A stretch of DNA of 64,000 nucleotides from Candidatus Korobacter versatilis (GCA_016185395.1 JACPNR010000006.1:248001-312000); one strand, 5' to 3'; shown: positions 54,646-64,000, numbered from the stretch's first letter. Numbers and translations: made by a program. Notes: a model not told the origin generated them from the sequence alone.

Positions 54646-54938
54646 GCAGGCTTTCATCCCGCCCGTTTGGCCGAGTCTTGGTTTCCCTGTCAAGCCCCTC
54701 TTTTCGCCGTTTTCCCGCTAACCCATTGAGCCCAATCAGAATAAAAACTTGTCGCGAATGACCAGATTGCCCCCTCATTTGGCGCATACTGGATATAGGA
54801 GTCAATTTCACCTCGACTCCCACCCCAGCAAATCCAAAGCGCAAAACCCCGCCATTCCGGGATTTTCCCGGGATTTCCGGGATTTATTTCCCTAACTCGC
54901 TGATTCCAAAAGACCGCTCGAAGAAGGGGGGCATACCC
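54646..54938. other. intergenic region with CCGGGATTT direct repeats
   Basis: Low-GC spacer after the cassette. At 54854-54885 the unit CCGGGATTT occurs three times in imperfect tandem. No gene seen. This block precedes the 182-aa gene and may be its leader. Confidence 0.55.
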
Positions 54939-55487
54939 ATGCCCGAGACCGCTCTACGCCCAGCCGCTGACCTGGCCACCACCTCCACCACAGACGAACC
55001 ATCCACTCACACCTCCACTCCGCCTTCCACGCCTTCACTGGAAACTGGAAACTCGAAACTCGAAACTGCTTCCCTCACTCCCGCCCGCCGCCAGCGCGAT
55101 CTCGCGCGCCGCCACGCCGAGCTCGCTCCTCGCTGCTGCCACATCAAGACCAACGGACTCCCCTGCCGCTCCCCCGCACTCCGCGGCAACGTCCTCTGCT
55201 TCTTCCACGATAAGTGGCTCAACCACGCAGCCGACGACATCCTGCCGCCGCTCGAAGACGGCAACGGCGTCCAGTTCGCGCTCATGTACATGGTCACCCG
55301 CCTCCGCCGTGAGGCCTTTCGCGACGCCGAAGTCAACGTCCCCATCGTCAAGCAGATCCTCTACGCGCTCCAGACCGCCAGCCACAACCTTCGCTACGTC
55401 AACTTCGATCCCAGATTGAAATCGTCCTGCACCGATCCCTACGCCGCCGAGTCCGCTCATGACGACGCCCAATCCGCCGCGCTTTGA
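54939..55487 (+). CDS. 182-aa Cys/His family protein
   Basis: The N-terminal 55 residues are Thr/Ser/Pro-rich and disordered. Then comes a probable zinc site, RCCHIKTNGLPCRSPALRGN followed by VLCFFHDKW (about 66-92), with Cys and His ligands. A helical C-terminal part includes NGVQFALMYMVTRL and QILYALQTASHNL. I have seen this layout only in acidobacterial proteins, where it is multicopy; its function is unknown to me. The linker SLETGNSKLETASL is translated from a heptamer repeat array. Start ATG 54939 with GAAGGGGGG upstream. Confidence 0.8.
   Translation: MPETALRPAADLATTSTTDEPSTHTSTPPSTPSLETGNSKLETASLTPARRQRDLARRHAELAPRCCHIKTNGLPCRSPALRGNVLCFFHDKWLNHAADDILPPLEDGNGVQFALMYMVTRLRREAFRDAEVNVPIVKQILYALQTASHNLRYVNFDPRLKSSCTDPYAAESAHDDAQSAAL
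55038..55072. repeat. heptamer array inside the 182-aa gene
   Basis: CTGGAAA CTGGAAA CTCGAAA CTCGAAA CTGCTTC, five 7-nt units translated in frame as LETGNSKLETAS. Confidence 0.85.
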
Positions 55488-55557
55488 CCCCTGCGCTCCA
55501 CCTCGTTCCGCGCAAGCCTGCGGCGGCGTGGAAGGACCTCTCTAGTGTTCCTGACGC

Positions 55558-55592
55558 AAAAAAGCCCCCGCGTGTGTCCGCGCAGGGGCTTT
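55558..55592. terminator. stem-loop terminator
   Basis: AAAGCCCC (55561-55568) pairs with GGGGCTTT (55585-55592), with an inner CGCG/CGCG stem. The run of six T is on the minus strand and only three T follow on the plus strand, so direction is ambiguous; it probably ends the 182-aa gene transcript. Confidence 0.6.
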
Positions 55593-55712
55593 CCCCGATA
55601 GGAGCAACCGAAGATGCGAACCACGGTCACCCTGTGAGTTGGCGACACCCTGACACAATCCGTCCGGTTTCTAACCGAGACCCTGTTTTTGTTCTGAATC
55701 TGGAACAGAGAG

Positions 55713-55747
55713 CCAGTGGCCAGTGGCTGGAGAGTAGTGGCTAGTAA
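55713..55747. repeat. heptamer array (CCAGTGG/CTAGTGG type)
   Basis: CCAGTGG CCAGTGG CTGGAGA GTAGTGG CTAGTAA, five 7-nt units. Confidence 0.8.
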
Positions 55748-55848
55748 AGGCGGTCTTGCCCGTGGCGGCGAATGGCGTCCTTGGGTTCGCTGGCGAGCAG
55801 ATGCGCTCCCCTAGCTGTGCTAAACTTCGCACAACTTCTCAGATTTTT

Positions 55849-56031
55849 ATGCCTGCAAAGACGCAGTCGGACGTCGACGTTCGCCTGGCCACGATCCGCA
55901 AGCTCATCGCGGAGCTGGACAAGCTGCGGCTGGTCGAGGGACCGGCGCAGCAGAAGAAGGCCGAGCAGTTGGCCGGCGCCATCCAGCGCGAGGCGGCCCT
56001 GGCGAGGGCGCGGATTCGAAAACTTCTTTGA
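55849..56031 (+). CDS. small coiled-coil protein
   Basis: A 60-aa helical protein (MPAKTQSDVDVRLATIRKLI...) with heptad-like spacing of Leu/Ile/Ala and many charged residues, probably a short coiled-coil dimer. It starts at ATG 55849; the frame is open 31 codons further but that part is repeat-like. Family not recognised. Confidence 0.6.
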   Translation: MPAKTQSDVDVRLATIRKLIAELDKLRLVEGPAQQKKAEQLAGAIQREAALARARIRKLL

Positions 56032-56032
56032 A

Positions 56033-56067
56033 GCAGTGGCTAGTGGCTAGTGGCTGGTGGCTAGTCA
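56033..56067. repeat. heptamer array (CTAGTGG type)
   Basis: GCAGTGG CTAGTGG CTAGTGG CTGGTGG CTAGTCA, directly after the small coiled-coil gene. A polypyrimidine repeat (CTCCTGTCCTCCGCTCCTCC) follows at about 56082-56101. Confidence 0.85.
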
Positions 56068-56127
56068 AAGCCTGAACCCTCCTGTCCTCCGCTCCTCCTG
56101 TCGTTATTATTGCGGCCCGGGTTCACG

Positions 56128-56133
56128 TACAAT
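56128..56133 (+). promoter_or_regulatory. -10 box of kinase gene 1 (near-leaderless)
   Basis: TACAAT ends 9 nt before the TTG start at 56143. Confidence 0.4.
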
Positions 56134-56142
56134 CTCCAGACT

Positions 56143-58839
56143 TTGCCAATCACCATCGGAACCAAGCTGGGTCCTTACGAGATACTCGCCGCCATCGGCG
56201 CGGGGGGCATGGGCGAGGTGTATCGCGCCAAGGACACGCGGCTTGACCGCGTGGTCGCGATCAAGGTCCTGCCCGAGCACGTTTCTTCCGACCCGGAATT
56301 GAAAGCGCGGTTCGAGCGCGAGGCGCGGGCGCTCTCCGCGTTCCAGCATCCGCACATCTGCACGCTGTATGACGTCGGCCACCAGGACGGGGTGGATTTC
56401 CTGGTGATGGAGTTCATCGAAGGCGAGTCGCTCGGCGCGCGGCTGGAGCGCGGCCCGCTTCCGACCGAGCAGCTGCTGCGCATCGCGATCGACGTTGCCG
56501 ATGCGCTCGACAAAGCGCACCGCCAGGGCGTGGTGCATCGCGACCTGAAGCCCGGCAACATCATGTTGACGAAGGCGGGAGCGAAGCTGCTCGATTTCGG
56601 ATTGGCAAAAGAACGCTCGAGCGGCCTCGCCGCCAACGCGATGACCGCCATGGTCACGCAGACCAAGACCGAGCCGCTCACCGCGCGCGGCACCATCGTG
56701 GGGACGTTCCAGTACATGGCGCCGGAGCAGGTGGAGGGCGCGGAGGCAGACCAGCGCTCGGACATCTTCGCGTTCGGCGCCATCCTGTATGAGATGGCGA
56801 CGGGGAAGCGCGCCTTCGACGGCAAGACGCAGGCGAGCGTGATCGCGGCGATCTTGGCGAGTGAGCCGAAGCCGATCACGACGCTCGATCCGACGGCGCC
56901 GGCGGCCCTCGACCACGTCATCCGGACGTGCCTGGCAAAGGACCCCGACGAGCGGTTCCAGTCCGCCCACGACATGCTGTTGCAACTGCGCTTCATCGCG
57001 AACGAGAGTGCCAGTTCTACGTCGCGGGCGCAGGCGATGGCGGCCCCGAAGAAACGCCTTTCGAAAGACGCGCGCCTGGCGTGGGGCGTGGCCGCGCTGC
57101 TACTGGTGGCCGCGGCGGTGGCGGGGTTTTCATGGTGGCAACTCGCGTCCGTCCCGAAGCCGGTCACGCGCGCGGTGATCCTGCCGCCGGAGAAGTTGCA
57201 GCTCGACGTGACCGGAGACTTTGCCGGTCCGGCGGTGATCTCGCCGGATGGCACGCAGGTCGCGTTCGTGGGCCACACGGAAGGATTGAAGTCGCTGTGG
57301 GTGCGTCCGCTGAACGCGCTCGCGGCGCACCGGTTGGACGGCACGGAGGGCGCGGCGTGGCCGTTCTGGTCCGCGGACAGCAAGCAGCTCGGGTTCTTCG
57401 CGGAGGGCAAGCTGCGCCGCATCCCCGCGGCGGGCGGTCCGGCGACGGTGCTCGCGGATGCGACCAACGCGCGCGGCGGCACGTGGAGCAAAGACAACGT
57501 GATCGTCTTCGCGCCGGAGTTTCGCAGCGGGCTGGTGAAAGTGGGCGCGAGTGGCGGCGCGGTCACGCCGGTCGTGGCGCTGGATGAGCCCAAGCACACC
57601 ACGCTCCGCTGGCCGGTGTTCCTTCCCGACGGCAAGCACGTGCTGTATCTGGCGACGAACCACTCGGGCGGCGATGCGCAGGCGAACGGCGTCTATTGGA
57701 CGTCGCTCGATGGGAAAGACGCGCACCTCGTGGCGCCGAGCGATTCCGGCGCGCTGTTCGCGAATGGCAAGCTGCTGTTCCACGCGGGCACGGTGCTGAT
57801 GGCGCAGTCCTTCGACCCGGGGAGCGGCAAGCTGACGGGCGAGCCGGCCACGCTGCTCGATGGCCTGCAATACGATTCCGGCACGTGGCGCATGGTGGCG
57901 AGCGTGAGCGAGACCGGCGCGCTGGTGTATCACCTGGGCGGCTTCGCGGCGATGGGCCAGGAGCTGGCGTGGTTCGACCGCACCGGCAAAGAAGTGGGCC
58001 GGCGGCTGCCGCGCGATAGCTATCGCGATCCCGCCGTCTCGCCCGATGGCAAGCGGATCGCCGTGAGTCTGGGAGATCCGCTGCGGACGATCTGGATCCT
58101 CGACGTGGAGAAGGGCATGCGTTCGCGGTTGACGTTCGACCCCATCATCCACATTGACGCGATGTGGTCTCCGGATGGGAAGTACGTGGCGTATACGAAC
58201 GGCGTGCCGCCCACGTCGTCGCTGCACTGGAAGCGCGCCGATGGCAGCGCTCCGGACGAGGCGCTGGTCGAGGAAAAAGACGCGTCGCTCGGGCAGGTGG
58301 TGTTCTCGCCCGATGGCAAGTACGCGGTGTACATCCGCAATACTGGGCCCACCGGCAACGCCATCTATGCGACGGCGCTCGATGGCGAGCGCAAGGCGCA
58401 CGCGGTGGTGAGCGCGGCGTCGCCGCAATCGCTGGTCTACTATCCGCGCGTCTCGCCGGATGGGAAGTGGCTGGCGTATATGTCGAACGAGGGCGGGCGC
58501 ACGCAGGTCTACGTGACCTCGTTTCCCTCGGGCGCCGGGAAGTGGCAGATATCGGTGAACGGTGGCGTGGTGCCGCTGTGGCGCCACGACGGCAAAGAAC
58601 TGTATTTCTGGGGTGATGACGGGTCCATCTACGCCGCGCCGGTGGCGACCGTGGGGACGCAGTTCAATCCCGGGCAGCCGCAGCCGCTGTTCCGCGTGGG
58701 CGCGTCCATCACGGTGGGGCGCCCGTATGACGTGACGCCAGACGGCCAGCGTTTCCTGATCCCTATCGTCCCCACGGAGACCTCGGCGCCGGTCCAGTTG
58801 CTGCTGAACTGGCCGGCGGAGCTGGAAACGAAGAAATAA
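56143..58839 (+). CDS. membrane Ser/Thr kinase with PD40 propeller, copy 1
   Basis: An 898-aa transmembrane kinase. The kinase domain (about 8-275) has [22 protein letters not shown] (ATP lysine), [10 protein letters not shown] (about 132-141), DFGLAK (about 151) and YMAPEQ. One helix (about 313-333) separates it from an extracytoplasmic PD40/TolB-like propeller (about 345-895) with repeated SPDGKxVAF motifs. It should sense an outside signal and phosphorylate cytoplasmic proteins. I chose TTG 56143 because it gives [14 protein letters not shown], matching both downstream paralogues. Confidence 0.93.
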   Translation: MPITIGTKLGPYEILAAIGAGGMGEVYRAKDTRLDRVVAIKVLPEHVSSDPELKARFEREARALSAFQHPHICTLYDVGHQDGVDFLVMEFIEGESLGARLERGPLPTEQLLRIAIDVADALDKAHRQGVVHRDLKPGNIMLTKAGAKLLDFGLAKERSSGLAANAMTAMVTQTKTEPLTARGTIVGTFQYMAPEQVEGAEADQRSDIFAFGAILYEMATGKRAFDGKTQASVIAAILASEPKPITTLDPTAPAALDHVIRTCLAKDPDERFQSAHDMLLQLRFIANESASSTSRAQAMAAPKKRLSKDARLAWGVAALLLVAAAVAGFSWWQLASVPKPVTRAVILPPEKLQLDVTGDFAGPAVISPDGTQVAFVGHTEGLKSLWVRPLNALAAHRLDGTEGAAWPFWSADSKQLGFFAEGKLRRIPAAGGPATVLADATNARGGTWSKDNVIVFAPEFRSGLVKVGASGGAVTPVVALDEPKHTTLRWPVFLPDGKHVLYLATNHSGGDAQANGVYWTSLDGKDAHLVAPSDSGALFANGKLLFHAGTVLMAQSFDPGSGKLTGEPATLLDGLQYDSGTWRMVASVSETGALVYHLGGFAAMGQELAWFDRTGKEVGRRLPRDSYRDPAVSPDGKRIAVSLGDPLRTIWILDVEKGMRSRLTFDPIIHIDAMWSPDGKYVAYTNGVPPTSSLHWKRADGSAPDEALVEEKDASLGQVVFSPDGKYAVYIRNTGPTGNAIYATALDGERKAHAVVSAASPQSLVYYPRVSPDGKWLAYMSNEGGRTQVYVTSFPSGAGKWQISVNGGVVPLWRHDGKELYFWGDDGSIYAAPVATVGTQFNPGQPQPLFRVGASITVGRPYDVTPDGQRFLIPIVPTETSAPVQLLLNWPAELETKK

Positions 58840-58871
58840 GTGGCGAGTGGCTCGCCGCTCGTGGCTGGCAA
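58837..58871. repeat. heptamer array between kinase genes 1 and 2
   Basis: TAAGTGG CGAGTGG CTCGCCG CTCGTGG CTGGCAA; the first unit contains the kinase 1 stop codon. Confidence 0.75.
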
Positions 58872-58903
58872 GACGACGCAGCGGCGGCGCTAGTTTTCAG
58901 GAC

Positions 58904-58909
58904 TATAAT
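58904..58909 (+). promoter_or_regulatory. -10 box of kinase gene 2
   Basis: Consensus TATAAT, 28 nt before the ATG at 58938. No clear -35. Confidence 0.45.
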
Positions 58910-58937
58910 CGCGGCACTTTTCGATCACCAGACCCTC

Positions 58938-61595
58938 ATGCCTATCACAGCAGGGACAAAACTCGGTCCGTATGAGATCGTTTCCGCGGCCGGCGCGGGC
59001 GGCATGGGCGAGGTCTACAAAGCCCGCGACACGCGCCTCGACCGCACCGTCGCCATCAAAGTGCTGCCCCAGCATCTGGCCACCGACGCCGCTCTGCGCG
59101 AGCGCTTCGAGCGCGAGGCCAAGGCGGTGAGCTCGCTGCAGCATCCGCACATCTGCGTGCTGCACGATGTCGGGGAACAGGACGGGGTGGATTACCTCGT
59201 CATGGAATACCTCGAGGGCGAGACGCTCGCGGACCGTCTGCTGAAGGGCCCGCTGCCCGCCGAGCAGACGCTGCGTTACGCCGCGGAGGTGGCCGATGGA
59301 CTCGACCGCGCGCACCGCGCGGGCATCGTGCATCGCGACCTGAAGCCGGCGAACATCATGCTGACGAAAGCGGGCGCGAAGATCCTGGACTTCGGGCTGG
59401 CGAAGGGACAGGCGTCCGCGATGGGCGCGAGCGCGATGACGGCGATGGTGACGGGCACGCAGAACCAGTCGAAGCCGCTGACCGCGGAAGGTTCGATCGT
59501 CGGGACGTTCCAGTACATGGCGCCGGAGACGCTGGAGGGGGGCGAGACGGACGCGCGCTCGGACATCTTCAGTTTCGGCGCGGTGGTCTACGAGATGGTC
59601 ACCGGCAGGCGCGCCTTCAGCGGCAAGACGCAGGCGAGCGTGATCGCGGCGGTGCTGGCGAGCGAGCCGCCGCCGATCTCTAGTCTCGTTCCGATGACGC
59701 CGCCGGCGCTGGACCGCGTGGTGCGCACGTGCATGGCGAAGGACCCGGACGAGCGCTTCCAGTCCGCGCACGACGTGCTGCTGCAACTGCGCTGGATCAC
59801 AGACGCGGGTTCGCAGGCGGGAGTGCCGGCGCCGGTGGTGGCGAAGCGGCAACTGCGCAAGCGCCTGCTGCTGGTGGTCGCAGGTTTGGGTTGGGCGGCG
59901 GCGCTGGGCGCGGCGGTCCTGGCGGTGATGCTGAGCGGACATCTGAAGCTCAAGCAGCGGCCGCTGGCGGCCGAGATAAGCTCCCCGGCCGGGATGGATT
60001 TCGCCGGGGCGCTGCTGGGCGCTCCCGCCATTTCTCCCGATGAGACCAAGCTGGCCTTTGTGGCGGGCGACGCCCAGGGCCCGCGGCTCTGGATCCGCGA
60101 CCTGGCCTCGGGGCAGACCGTCGCCCTGGCGGGCACCGATGGCGCGATGTTCGTCTTCTGGTCGCCCGACAGCCGTGCGGTCGCTTTCTTCTCCGGCGGC
60201 AAGCTGAAGAAGATGGATGCCGCGGGTGGCCCGGTGCAGATCCTGTGCGACGCTCCGGAGGGGCGGGGCGGAAGTTGGAGCGCGAACGGCATCATCTTCA
60301 CGCCGAACATCCTGGAGTCCCTCTACCGCGTTCCGGAGGGCGGAGGAACACCGGAAAAGATCACCACCGCCAAGCCGGGTTGGACGCACCGCAATCCCTA
60401 CTTTCTGCCGGACGGCGAGCGTTTCCTGTTCATCGGGCGCGATGCCGCGGGAACCTCGGCCGGCAGTCTCTACGCCGGCTCGCTGAAGGGCGGGGAGCCC
60501 ACGCTGGTGCTGGAGCACGCCTCCAACGCGCAGTATTCGGGCGGCTACTTGCTCTACCTGAAGGACGGCAACCTGGTGGCGCAGGGGTTCGATCTCAGCC
60601 GCCTGAAGGTGAGGGGCAGTCCCATCGCGGTGGCCGAGAAGGTGGACTACTGGAACGCGCGCGACCTGGCGTACTTTGCGGCCTCCGCCGGCGGCATGCT
60701 GCTGTACCGCAAGAGCGTCTCCACCTCCACGCAGGCGACATGGATGGACCGCAACGGCCGTGAGCAGGGAAAAGTGGGGGAGCCGGGGCTCTATCTCGAT
60801 CCGCAACTCTCCGTGGATGGCAGCAAGCTGGCCCTGCTCAAGGTGGACCAGACTTCGCAGAACGAGGACGTCTGGGTGGTGGATCTGAAGCGCAACAACA
60901 TGTCGCGGGCGACCTTCGCCGAGGCGGCGAATCTCCGCTACGCACTTTCCCCAGACGGGAACCTGGTCGCCGTCAACACCAACACCAGCGGCTCGCATGG
61001 CCAGATCTGGATGCAGCCCATCAGTGGCGCGGGAACCCAGCAGGCCCTAGTGGACTCCCCGGTCTGGATCGCCACGACCGATTGGTCGCGGGACGGCCGT
61101 TACCTGTTCGGACAGGTGCAGGAGAACAAGACGCGGGAAGACGTCTTCTTCCTTGACCTGAAGGGGGACCGCAAACTCACCAAGTTCCTTCAAAGTCCCG
61201 CGTCCGAGCAGAGTGCCCGGCTCTCGCCCAATGGCAAGTGGCTCGCGTACCAGTCGGATGAATCCGGGCGCATGGAGGTTTACGTCGCCGCCTTCCCGGG
61301 GCCAGGAAGCAGGGGGCAGATCTCCAATGGCGGCGGCACGTTCCCGCAGTGGAGCCACGACGGCAAGGAGCTTTATTTCACCAGCGGCACCAAGCTCATG
61401 GCGGCGCCCATCCCGGATCCCGCCAGCTTCCAGTTCGGCACGCCCCAGCCCCTGCCGATGCCCGACGACCTCCAGACCTACGCGCCCGGACCCACCGCGG
61501 ACCGCTTCCTGGTGCTGAAGCCGGCGGGCAAGCCCGAGGCCTCGCCCGTGCGCCTGGTGCTGAACTGGACGGAGGCGCTGGAGAGCAAGAAATAA
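58938..61595 (+). CDS. membrane Ser/Thr kinase with PD40 propeller, copy 2
   Basis: An 885-aa paralogue with the same order: kinase domain (about 1-275: [44 protein letters not shown]), one helix (about 310-332) and a PD40-type propeller (about 345-880). The activation segment is complete, so it should be active. The propeller differs more from copy 1 than the kinase domain does, suggesting different signals but shared downstream targets. ATG 58938. Confidence 0.94.
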   Translation: MPITAGTKLGPYEIVSAAGAGGMGEVYKARDTRLDRTVAIKVLPQHLATDAALRERFEREAKAVSSLQHPHICVLHDVGEQDGVDYLVMEYLEGETLADRLLKGPLPAEQTLRYAAEVADGLDRAHRAGIVHRDLKPANIMLTKAGAKILDFGLAKGQASAMGASAMTAMVTGTQNQSKPLTAEGSIVGTFQYMAPETLEGGETDARSDIFSFGAVVYEMVTGRRAFSGKTQASVIAAVLASEPPPISSLVPMTPPALDRVVRTCMAKDPDERFQSAHDVLLQLRWITDAGSQAGVPAPVVAKRQLRKRLLLVVAGLGWAAALGAAVLAVMLSGHLKLKQRPLAAEISSPAGMDFAGALLGAPAISPDETKLAFVAGDAQGPRLWIRDLASGQTVALAGTDGAMFVFWSPDSRAVAFFSGGKLKKMDAAGGPVQILCDAPEGRGGSWSANGIIFTPNILESLYRVPEGGGTPEKITTAKPGWTHRNPYFLPDGERFLFIGRDAAGTSAGSLYAGSLKGGEPTLVLEHASNAQYSGGYLLYLKDGNLVAQGFDLSRLKVRGSPIAVAEKVDYWNARDLAYFAASAGGMLLYRKSVSTSTQATWMDRNGREQGKVGEPGLYLDPQLSVDGSKLALLKVDQTSQNEDVWVVDLKRNNMSRATFAEAANLRYALSPDGNLVAVNTNTSGSHGQIWMQPISGAGTQQALVDSPVWIATTDWSRDGRYLFGQVQENKTREDVFFLDLKGDRKLTKFLQSPASEQSARLSPNGKWLAYQSDESGRMEVYVAAFPGPGSRGQISNGGGTFPQWSHDGKELYFTSGTKLMAAPIPDPASFQFGTPQPLPMPDDLQTYAPGPTADRFLVLKPAGKPEASPVRLVLNWTEALESKK

Positions 61596-61613
61596 GTGGC
61601 TAGTGGCTAGCAA
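61593..61613. repeat. heptamer array between kinase genes 2 and 3
   Basis: TAAGTGG CTAGTGG CTAGCAA, with the kinase 2 stop inside the first unit, just as at 58837. Confidence 0.75.
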
Positions 61614-61628
61614 GGATGAAAAACTGAG

Positions 61629-64000
61629 ATGCCGATAACGACGGGAAGCAAGCTCGGTCCGTACGAGATCATCGCCGCCGCCGGCGCGGGCGGCATGGGC
61701 GAGGTGTATCGCGCGAAAGACACGCGGCTCGACCGCATCGTCGCCATCAAGGTACTGCCCACCCACCTGAACCAGGACCCGGCGCTCAAGGAGCGCTTCG
61801 AGCGCGAGGCGCGCGCGGTGAGCGCGCTGTCGCATCCCGGGATCTGCGTGCTGCACGACGTAGGTTCGCAGGACGGCGTGGACTTCCTGGTGATGGAGTT
61901 CCTGGAAGGCGAGACGCTGGAGAAGCGCATCGAGAAAGGGCCGCTCGCGGCGGCGGACATCCTGCGCATCGGCACGGAGATGGCGAACGCCCTCGAGAAG
62001 GCGCACCGCCAGGGCATCGTGCACCGCGACCTGAAGCCGGCGAACATCATGCTGACGAAGGCGGGCGCGAAGCTGATGGACTTCGGGCTGGCGAAGCGCG
62101 GCGACCCGAACACGCTGGCTTCGGCGCTCACCGAGATGACGGTGAGCCAGAAGAAGCTGACGAGCGAAGGCGCGATCGTGGGGACGTTCCAGTACATGGC
62201 GCCGGAGCAACTGGAAGGCGCGGAAGCGGACCAGCGCACGGACATCTTCGCGTTCGGCGAGATCCTGTACGAGATGGCCGCGGGACAGCCGCCGTTCAAG
62301 GGCAAGACGAAGGCGAGCCTGATCGCGTCGATACTGTCGTCGGAGCCGCCCTCGATCGCATCGCTACAGCCGCTGACGCCGCCGGGACTGGACCGCATCG
62401 TGCGCATCTGCCTGGAAAAGGACCCGGACGAGCGCTTCCAGACGGTGCACGACCTGAAGCTGCAACTGGAGTGGCTGGCGGAAGGCGGGTCGCTGGCGGG
62501 CGTGCCGGCGCCGGTGGCGCACCGCAGGAAGCATCGCGAGACGCTGGCGTGGGCGCTGGCGGCAGCGCTGCTGGCAGTGACGGCGGCCGCGGGCTTCTTC
62601 CTCTGGCGGCTGACGGCAACGCCGCAGCCGGTGATGCGCGCGACGCTATTGCCGCCGGAGAAATCGAACCTGGTGGCGATCGGGATCGGGGGTGCGCCGG
62701 CGGTGATCTCGCCGGATGGAAAGATGGTGGTGTACGGCGCGATGGGCCCGGACGGGCGCACGCTGCTCTGGCTGCAGCGGCTCGATGCCACCACGCCGCA
62801 GCAGTTGCCCGGGACGGAGGCGGGCGCGTATCCGTTCTGGTCGCCGGACTCGCGTTACCTCGGGTTCTTCACCACCAACGCACTGAAGAAGATCGACATC
62901 ACCGGCGGTCCGCCGCAGACGCTGTGCGATGCGAACCAAGGGCGCGGTGGCACGTGGAGCAAAGACAACGTGGTGGTATTCGGATTGCGCGAGGGCCCGT
63001 TGATGCGCGTTCCCGCCGCCGGCGGCCCGCCCGTGGCCGTGACCCAGCTGAACCGCAGCCAGAACGAAGGCACGCACCGCTGGCCGCTGTTCCTGCCCGA
63101 TGGCAAGCGCTTCCTCTACATGGCGGGGCCGAACGGCAATGACAACAACCGCAACGTGATCTTCGTGGGCTCGCTCGACAGCAAGGAGACCCGGCAGGTG
63201 CTCGGCGCCAGCACCAACGTGCAGTATGCGGAGGGGTATCTGCTGTATCGGCGCGAGAACACGCTGATGGCGCAGCCCTTCGACGCGAAGAAGGCGGACT
63301 TCACCGGCGACCCGATGCCGCTGATCGAGCACATCCGTTTCGACGGCAGCGTGAGCCGCGCCATCTTCAGCGTTTCTGAGACCGGAATACTTGTGTACCA
63401 GTCGGGATTGGCGAACTCGGGCTCGAGACTGACCTGGTTCACGCGCGCGGGGAAGAGTGACGGTGTGGTCGGCGATGTCGGGTTGTTCTACAACGTGGCC
63501 CTCTCGCCCGACGGCAAGCGCGTGGCCACCACGCTGGTGGAAGGGACAGCGACCGCGACCGACGTGTGGATGTTTGACGTGGCACGGAACATCCGCACGC
63601 GTTTCAGCTTCAATCCCGACCGCGAGTTCATCCCGGTGTTCTCGCCCGACGGCAAGCAGGTCGTCTATGGTGACGACGCCGGCACCAACGGCTTCCTCGT
63701 TAAGGTGAGGCCGGCGGATGGCTCCGCGCCCGAGCAGGCGCTCACGCAGACGAACCCGCAGAACCTTGCGGCGCTCGACTGGTCGCGCGACGGCAAGTAC
63801 CTGCTCTGCATCGGACGCGGACAGGGCGTGAACTCAGGCGCGCTCGACATCTGGGCCATCCCGATGGGCGGCGACCGTACGCCGTTCGTGGTATTGCAGG
63901 ACCAGTTCAGCAAGGACAGCCCGCAGTTCTCACCGGACGGCCGCTGGTTCGCGTACCAGTCGAATGAGTCGGGGCGCGACGAGGTGTACGTGGCGCCCTT
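61629..64000 (+). CDS. membrane Ser/Thr kinase with PD40 propeller, copy 3 (partial)
   Basis: Third tandem paralogue, open to the window edge (about 790 codons seen). It begins MPITTGSKLGPYEI and has [39 protein letters not shown] and YMAPEQ in the kinase domain, a helix at about 303-324 and propeller blades with SPDGK/SPDSR motifs after it. No stop or frameshift was noticed. By comparison with copies 1 and 2, about 100 residues are missing beyond the edge. Confidence 0.93.
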   Translation, partial: MPITTGSKLGPYEIIAAAGAGGMGEVYRAKDTRLDRIVAIKVLPTHLNQDPALKERFEREARAVSALSHPGICVLHDVGSQDGVDFLVMEFLEGETLEKRIEKGPLAAADILRIGTEMANALEKAHRQGIVHRDLKPANIMLTKAGAKLMDFGLAKRGDPNTLASALTEMTVSQKKLTSEGAIVGTFQYMAPEQLEGAEADQRTDIFAFGEILYEMAAGQPPFKGKTKASLIASILSSEPPSIASLQPLTPPGLDRIVRICLEKDPDERFQTVHDLKLQLEWLAEGGSLAGVPAPVAHRRKHRETLAWALAAALLAVTAAAGFFLWRLTATPQPVMRATLLPPEKSNLVAIGIGGAPAVISPDGKMVVYGAMGPDGRTLLWLQRLDATTPQQLPGTEAGAYPFWSPDSRYLGFFTTNALKKIDITGGPPQTLCDANQGRGGTWSKDNVVVFGLREGPLMRVPAAGGPPVAVTQLNRSQNEGTHRWPLFLPDGKRFLYMAGPNGNDNNRNVIFVGSLDSKETRQVLGASTNVQYAEGYLLYRRENTLMAQPFDAKKADFTGDPMPLIEHIRFDGSVSRAIFSVSETGILVYQSGLANSGSRLTWFTRAGKSDGVVGDVGLFYNVALSPDGKRVATTLVEGTATATDVWMFDVARNIRTRFSFNPDREFIPVFSPDGKQVVYGDDAGTNGFLVKVRPADGSAPEQALTQTNPQNLAALDWSRDGKYLLCIGRGQGVNSGALDIWAIPMGGDRTPFVVLQDQFSKDSPQFSPDGRWFAYQSNESGRDEVYVAP

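Larger units (their letters stand above)
55488..55848. other. intergenic region, no gene supported
   Basis: Contains the stem-loop at 55561-55592 and the heptamer array at 55713-55747. An open frame at 55484-55744 has a TTG start and no protein-like composition, so it is not called. Confidence 0.6.

Noticed and set aside
50782-54938. A complete integrative element or prophage around the HIT cassette
   Set aside because: No integrase, transposase, tRNA gene or direct repeat flanks were found; only composition suggests transfer.
55484-55744. An 86-codon plus-strand frame beginning in the 182-aa gene stop (TTGA overlap)
   Set aside because: It reads through a terminator stem and a heptamer array and lacks protein-like composition.
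58890-60998. A long minus-strand frame opposite kinase 2
   Set aside because: Similar frames occur opposite kinases 1 and 3 in the same register, as expected from paralogous codon use, not from real genes.

Overview
The window looks like a chromosome segment of a high-GC Acidobacteriota bacterium (Terriglobia or 'Koribacter'-like). This is inferred from gene content: tandem Ser/Thr kinases fused to PD40 beta-propellers, a spermidine-synthase-like multi-membrane protein, M13 and S9 secreted peptidases, TPR secreted proteins, a 182-aa Cys/His family of the kind common in that phylum, and intergenic spaces rich in short-period repeats. No rRNA, tRNA, CRISPR array, prophage or insertion sequence was recognised.

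Layout. 0-6 kb: birA-coaX cofactor genes, small proteins, a lipoprotein cytochrome c, lipA, and a YD-repeat lipoprotein. 6-13 kb (mostly minus): M13 peptidase, an MCE-domain lipid-transport protein, a spermidine-synthase-like membrane protein coupled to acpS, then cspA. 13-22 kb: a putative outer-membrane barrel behind a Fur-box-like operator, selA, recG (with an in-frame palindromic insertion), a GAF-GAF-GGDEF diguanylate cyclase, and a NatAB-type ABC exporter. 22-35 kb: small and secreted proteins, RidA, rpmE, a Dus enzyme, an MBL hydrolase, a DPP-IV-like peptidase, a coiled-coil zinc-ribbon protein, two tandem TPR proteins, an RlmI-like methyltransferase, Hsp20, rsmD. 35-46 kb: M50-CBS protease; a serine-biosynthesis cluster (class-V aminotransferase and serA) with a BrnT/antitoxin module between the two genes; YqeY, a deoxyribosyltransferase, RNase H, a phosphoesterase, an orphan oligopeptide ABC ATPase, an SPFH protein. 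46.2-47.3 kb: no gene, but a strong candidate for a structured non-coding RNA of about 460 nt. 47-51 kb: two phosphatase/sulfatase-superfamily enzymes.

50.9-54.6 kb is the most unusual part. Three plus-strand genes with overlapping stop/start codons encode a HIT-family nucleotide hydrolase, a four-helix membrane protein, and an 847-aa protein. The last has two PEP-synthase-like ATP-grasp regions, a PEP-utilizer-like Ser-His site and a MazG-like NTP pyrophosphohydrolase region. The DNA is visibly more AT-rich in third codon positions than its neighbours. I propose it as a horizontally acquired, possibly defensive, nucleotide-processing system. 55-64 kb holds the 182-aa family protein, a small coiled-coil protein, and three tandem membrane Ser/Thr kinases, the last running off the window.

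Two genome-wide habits stand out. First, about fifteen loci carry tandem heptanucleotide arrays. The heptamer differs from place to place but the 7-nt period is kept, and some arrays are translated in frame. Other loci carry 9- and 10-nt period arrays that form large inverted repeats. Second, several genes have a -10 box only 6-12 nt before the start codon, implying leaderless mRNAs.
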